Shown here one piece after another: positions 5,679 to 7,730 of a stretch of 7,730 bases of DNA. A program made the translations under genes and the position numbers. Every line of letters begins with the position of its first letter. The first letter of the stretch is position 1. Origin of the DNA: Pseudobdellovibrio sp. (lineage in GTDB: Bacteria > Bdellovibrionota > Bdellovibrionia > Bdellovibrionales > Bdellovibrionaceae); NCBI GenBank assembly GCA_025449725.1, contig JANWIU010000113.1, positions 1 through 7,730 of the forward strand. The letters are read 5' to 3'. The notes under the pieces are model-generated. The model did not search any database. It was given only the letters and a program-made list of their open reading frames with translations, and was not told the origin of the DNA.

Positions 5679-7295
5679 ATGAACAAAATAAGCAAATTAT
5701 TGTTGGGAAGCGTCCTGGGGTTTTCTTCGATGGCTAGTTCTGCCGTGGATATAAAAAGCGGGGCATATACAATCAGACGGTCAGACCAATCTTTGGATAA
5801 TGAGTTTGCAGGATTCAGCATTGGTCGAGTTTATAATAGCACCGTTGGTTACGATGGGCTCTTCGGATTTGGCTGGTGTTCAAGTTTCGAAACAACATTA
5901 AAGGTCGTTGCAAAAGGCCAGATAGCAGTTGTGGAATGCGGGGCAGGGCAAGTCAAAGTTTATAATTCTTCTGATTTCAGTGAAAAAAATACGGCTGCGG
6001 CAGTTGACCTGTTAGCGGAAGCCATGCAAAAAGCCGGGCAATCGATGACGCCGGCACTTCGTGATGAAATGTTGAAGAGCCGGTACAAGAGAACCAAGAT
6101 GTTATCAAAATTCAAAGTTAACATTGAAGTTTCAAAAACTCCTTACAGTATTGTGCCGTTTTCTAAAGACGAACAGATTACTTACAATAAAAAACAATTC
6201 ATACTTAAAACAGCTAACGGTCTGACACAAACATTTGATGAAAGCGGTAAGCTGATCCTGCAAAAGCACGCAAGAGGAGACAGCATCAAGCTTTCTTATG
6301 GTGCTAACGGAGCTTTGAATTCTATTACTTCTCAAAGGGGACAGTCTCTAATTTTTAAGATGGATGATACGGGCCACATAACAGAAATGCGCGGCCTCAG
6401 CGAAGCGACACGATATACCTACAAGGATGGGATGCTGATGAAAGTATCTCAAAAAAGCGGTGATGAGAATTACACCTATGCAGATTATTTGATGACGGCC
6501 GTTGAAAGAGGCGGCAAAAAAACTGAAATTAAATATAACCCAACCACAAGATTTGTTTCACGCCTTCAAGATAAAGATTGTACAGACGATTACAATTATG
6601 TGATCGACAAAGCGACCCTGAAGTTTAAAGCGGAATTTAAATCTACGTGTAAAGGTGCGGCCCCTAAAACTGTTACTTACGAATTTGAGTACCAAAAAGC
6701 AAATGACGGAACCATTTTTCAAAAACGGATGGTAGCTACAGACGCAAGCGGCGGCAAAACTTCTGCAGAATACATTGCGGAAGGAAAACCCTCTAAAATT
6801 GTTCAAAAGGGTCGCGAATTTAAATACGAATATGATAGCGAAAGTCGTGTCACAGGAAAAGAAACAGACTCGCACAGGCTTGAGTACACTTATTTCGCGA
6901 GTGGCAAAGTATCAAACGTGAGGGTGTTGCCGAAATCTAAAGGTGGTGCCGGTGGCCCTATTCAATACAATTACGACAAAGATATGAAGCTGGCCTCAGT
7001 TAATATCAATAACGAAACCATTCAGTATTCCTATGACTCAAAAGGCCGTTTAACTAAAATGCAAACTAAAAAAGGCGGGCCTTCGTTTACGATTCAGACG
7101 GACGGACTTACCGGACATGTAAAACGAATTGTGGCTCAAGGTTATGGATATTTTGAAATGAAATACAGTTCGTCCGGCCAATTGCTTAAAAGCGAATGGA
7201 AGGGCGATGCAGAAAAGGGCCTAGCTATGCTGAATAGTTATGAAGCCTTAAGAACACCGTATGATCAGTCAATAGAGATCGGAGTGCCACTATGA
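5679..7295 (+). CDS. Secreted RHS/YD-repeat protein lacking a toxin end
   Basis: A 538-residue exported protein. Residues 1-22 are a signal peptide (MNKISKLLL, then ASSA before VD). Residues 23-75 resemble the DUF6531 opening of RHS proteins: an initial VDIKSGAYTI strand, then IGRVYNST and GLFGFGWCSSFETTL. Residues 105-150 are helical and charged. From about 165, YD-type repeats follow, for example LSYGANGALNSIT (205-217), YEYDSESRVTGK (383-394), YNYDKDMKLASV (430-441), YSYDSKGRLTK (450-460) and MKYSSSGQLLKSEW (494-507). Four cysteines (67, 87, 301, 324) could form two disulfides. Full RHS proteins usually exceed 1000 residues and end in a conserved core plus variable toxin; neither is present here. 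The ending GVPL comes at an ATGA overlap with the next gene, so it looks like a natural gene end. It may be a surface or periplasmic shell-like protein. ATG 5679 has no clear Shine-Dalgarno. Confidence 0.85.
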   Translation: MNKISKLLLGSVLGFSSMASSAVDIKSGAYTIRRSDQSLDNEFAGFSIGRVYNSTVGYDGLFGFGWCSSFETTLKVVAKGQIAVVECGAGQVKVYNSSDFSEKNTAAAVDLLAEAMQKAGQSMTPALRDEMLKSRYKRTKMLSKFKVNIEVSKTPYSIVPFSKDEQITYNKKQFILKTANGLTQTFDESGKLILQKHARGDSIKLSYGANGALNSITSQRGQSLIFKMDDTGHITEMRGLSEATRYTYKDGMLMKVSQKSGDENYTYADYLMTAVERGGKKTEIKYNPTTRFVSRLQDKDCTDDYNYVIDKATLKFKAEFKSTCKGAAPKTVTYEFEYQKANDGTIFQKRMVATDASGGKTSAEYIAEGKPSKIVQKGREFKYEYDSESRVTGKETDSHRLEYTYFASGKVSNVRVLPKSKGGAGGPIQYNYDKDMKLASVNINNETIQYSYDSKGRLTKMQTKKGGPSFTIQTDGLTGHVKRIVAQGYGYFEMKYSSSGQLLKSEWKGDAEKGLAMLNSYEALRTPYDQSIEIGVPL

Positions 7296-7582
7296 AATAC
7301 ATGATTGCAATTTTAACTTTCGTTGCAGTATCGGCATTAGGCGCGGGATCTCAGCCTGTTGCAAGACGGGCACCACCGGTTCCTGCTCGTGCGCCTGCAG
7401 GAACTCCGGAAGCGGCAGGGCAACCGCAGCGGCCGTTAACTGCAACTCAATATGCCGACAGGCTTGAAGAAACATCGTTCAGAGGATGTGACAGAAATTC
7501 TTCTGTTTTGGAAGGAACTGATAATCCCGGCGGAGCTGCAGGATCATCGGCCAGACCAGCCGGTGCAGGAGTCGCGCGATGA
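7292..7582 (+). CDS. Small Pro/Ala-rich secreted protein, translationally coupled
   Basis: A 96-residue protein I do not recognise. A signal peptide covers about residues 1-18 (MKYMIAILTFVAVSALGAG). The mature part is low-complexity and rich in Ala, Pro, Arg and Gly, with one short less biased stretch, ATQYADRLEETSFRGCDRN (51-69), holding the only cysteine, Cys66. It may be a disordered linker or adaptor, perhaps bonding through that cysteine. The DNA from about 7350 to 7580 is visibly richer in G and C than the RHS gene before it, as expected from Ala/Pro/Arg/Gly codons. Its ATG overlaps the RHS stop (ATGA 7292-7295) and has GGAG eight bases upstream inside the RHS gene; its own stop overlaps the next ATG in the same way. 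Signal peptide, binding site and coupling support a real gene. Confidence 0.8.
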   Translation: MKYMIAILTFVAVSALGAGSQPVARRAPPVPARAPAGTPEAAGQPQRPLTATQYADRLEETSFRGCDRNSSVLEGTDNPGGAAGSSARPAGAGVAR

Positions 7583-7730
7583 TTAAAAATTATTTTTTCA
7601 TCGCATCATTATTATTTGTATCTTCAGCTTTTGCAGAAGAACCTGAATTTGCTGAGCCTCATTCTACGAGTTGCCCTTATGTCATGCGCAATAATTACGA
7701 GGCGATAGATAGAGCACTGCCTTGCGTGAA
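7579..7730 (+). CDS. Secreted protein of unknown function (partial, 5' end)
   Basis: The first 50 codons are present; the gene runs off the right edge. ATG 7579 overlaps the previous stop as ATGA (7579-7582), with AGGAG seven bases upstream. Residues 1-19 form a signal peptide (MIKNYFFIASLLFVSSAFA before Glu20). The mature start is acidic (EEPEFAEP), then reads CPYVMRNNYEAIDRALPCV, with Cys32 and Cys49 in the visible part. I recognise no family. As the third exported product of one coupled operon it probably works with the RHS-repeat protein and the Pro/Ala-rich protein. Confidence 0.8.
   Translation, partial: MIKNYFFIASLLFVSSAFAEEPEFAEPHSTSCPYVMRNNYEAIDRALPCV

Overview
The window reads as chromosomal DNA of a Gram-negative bacterium. 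Genes are tightly packed, several proteins carry Sec signal peptides, and most starts have AAGGA/AGGGG-type ribosome binding sites. Secreted hydrolases, many small secreted proteins and an unusual methionyl-tRNA synthetase suggest a predatory or deltaproteobacteria-like lineage, with Bdellovibrionota my best guess. That assignment is inference: there is no rRNA or other diagnostic marker here.

Layout. (1) 1-248, minus: N-terminus of a secreted protein, probably an M28-type leucyl aminopeptidase, whose ribosome binding site lies in a perfect hairpin. (2) 382-2319, minus: methionyl-tRNA synthetase (metG) with an internal insertion of about 60 residues and altered substrate-pocket positions. (3) 2452-3093, plus: a six-helix Pr6Pr-type membrane protein, divergent from metG. 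(4) 3163-3570, plus: a small secreted protein of unknown function. Its likely terminator lies inside the 3' end of the next, convergent gene. (5) 3567-5517, minus: a two-gene unit of a neutral/alkaline ceramidase-like hydrolase followed 7 bases later by a 101-residue Cys-rich protein (CWC motif region joined to a DUF5522-like region). (6) 5518-5678: a divergent control region with a 12-bp tandem duplication and a long imperfect dyad. (7) 5679-7730, plus: three genes joined by two ATGA stop/start overlaps. They are a secreted protein with RHS/YD repeats, a small Pro/Ala-rich secreted protein and a third secreted protein cut by the window end.

The best candidate for an undescribed system is the translationally coupled secreted trio 5679-7730. 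All three products are exported. The first has the N-terminal part and YD repeats of RHS proteins but none of the usual conserved core end or toxin tip. No insertion sequence, CRISPR array, tRNA or rRNA gene was seen.
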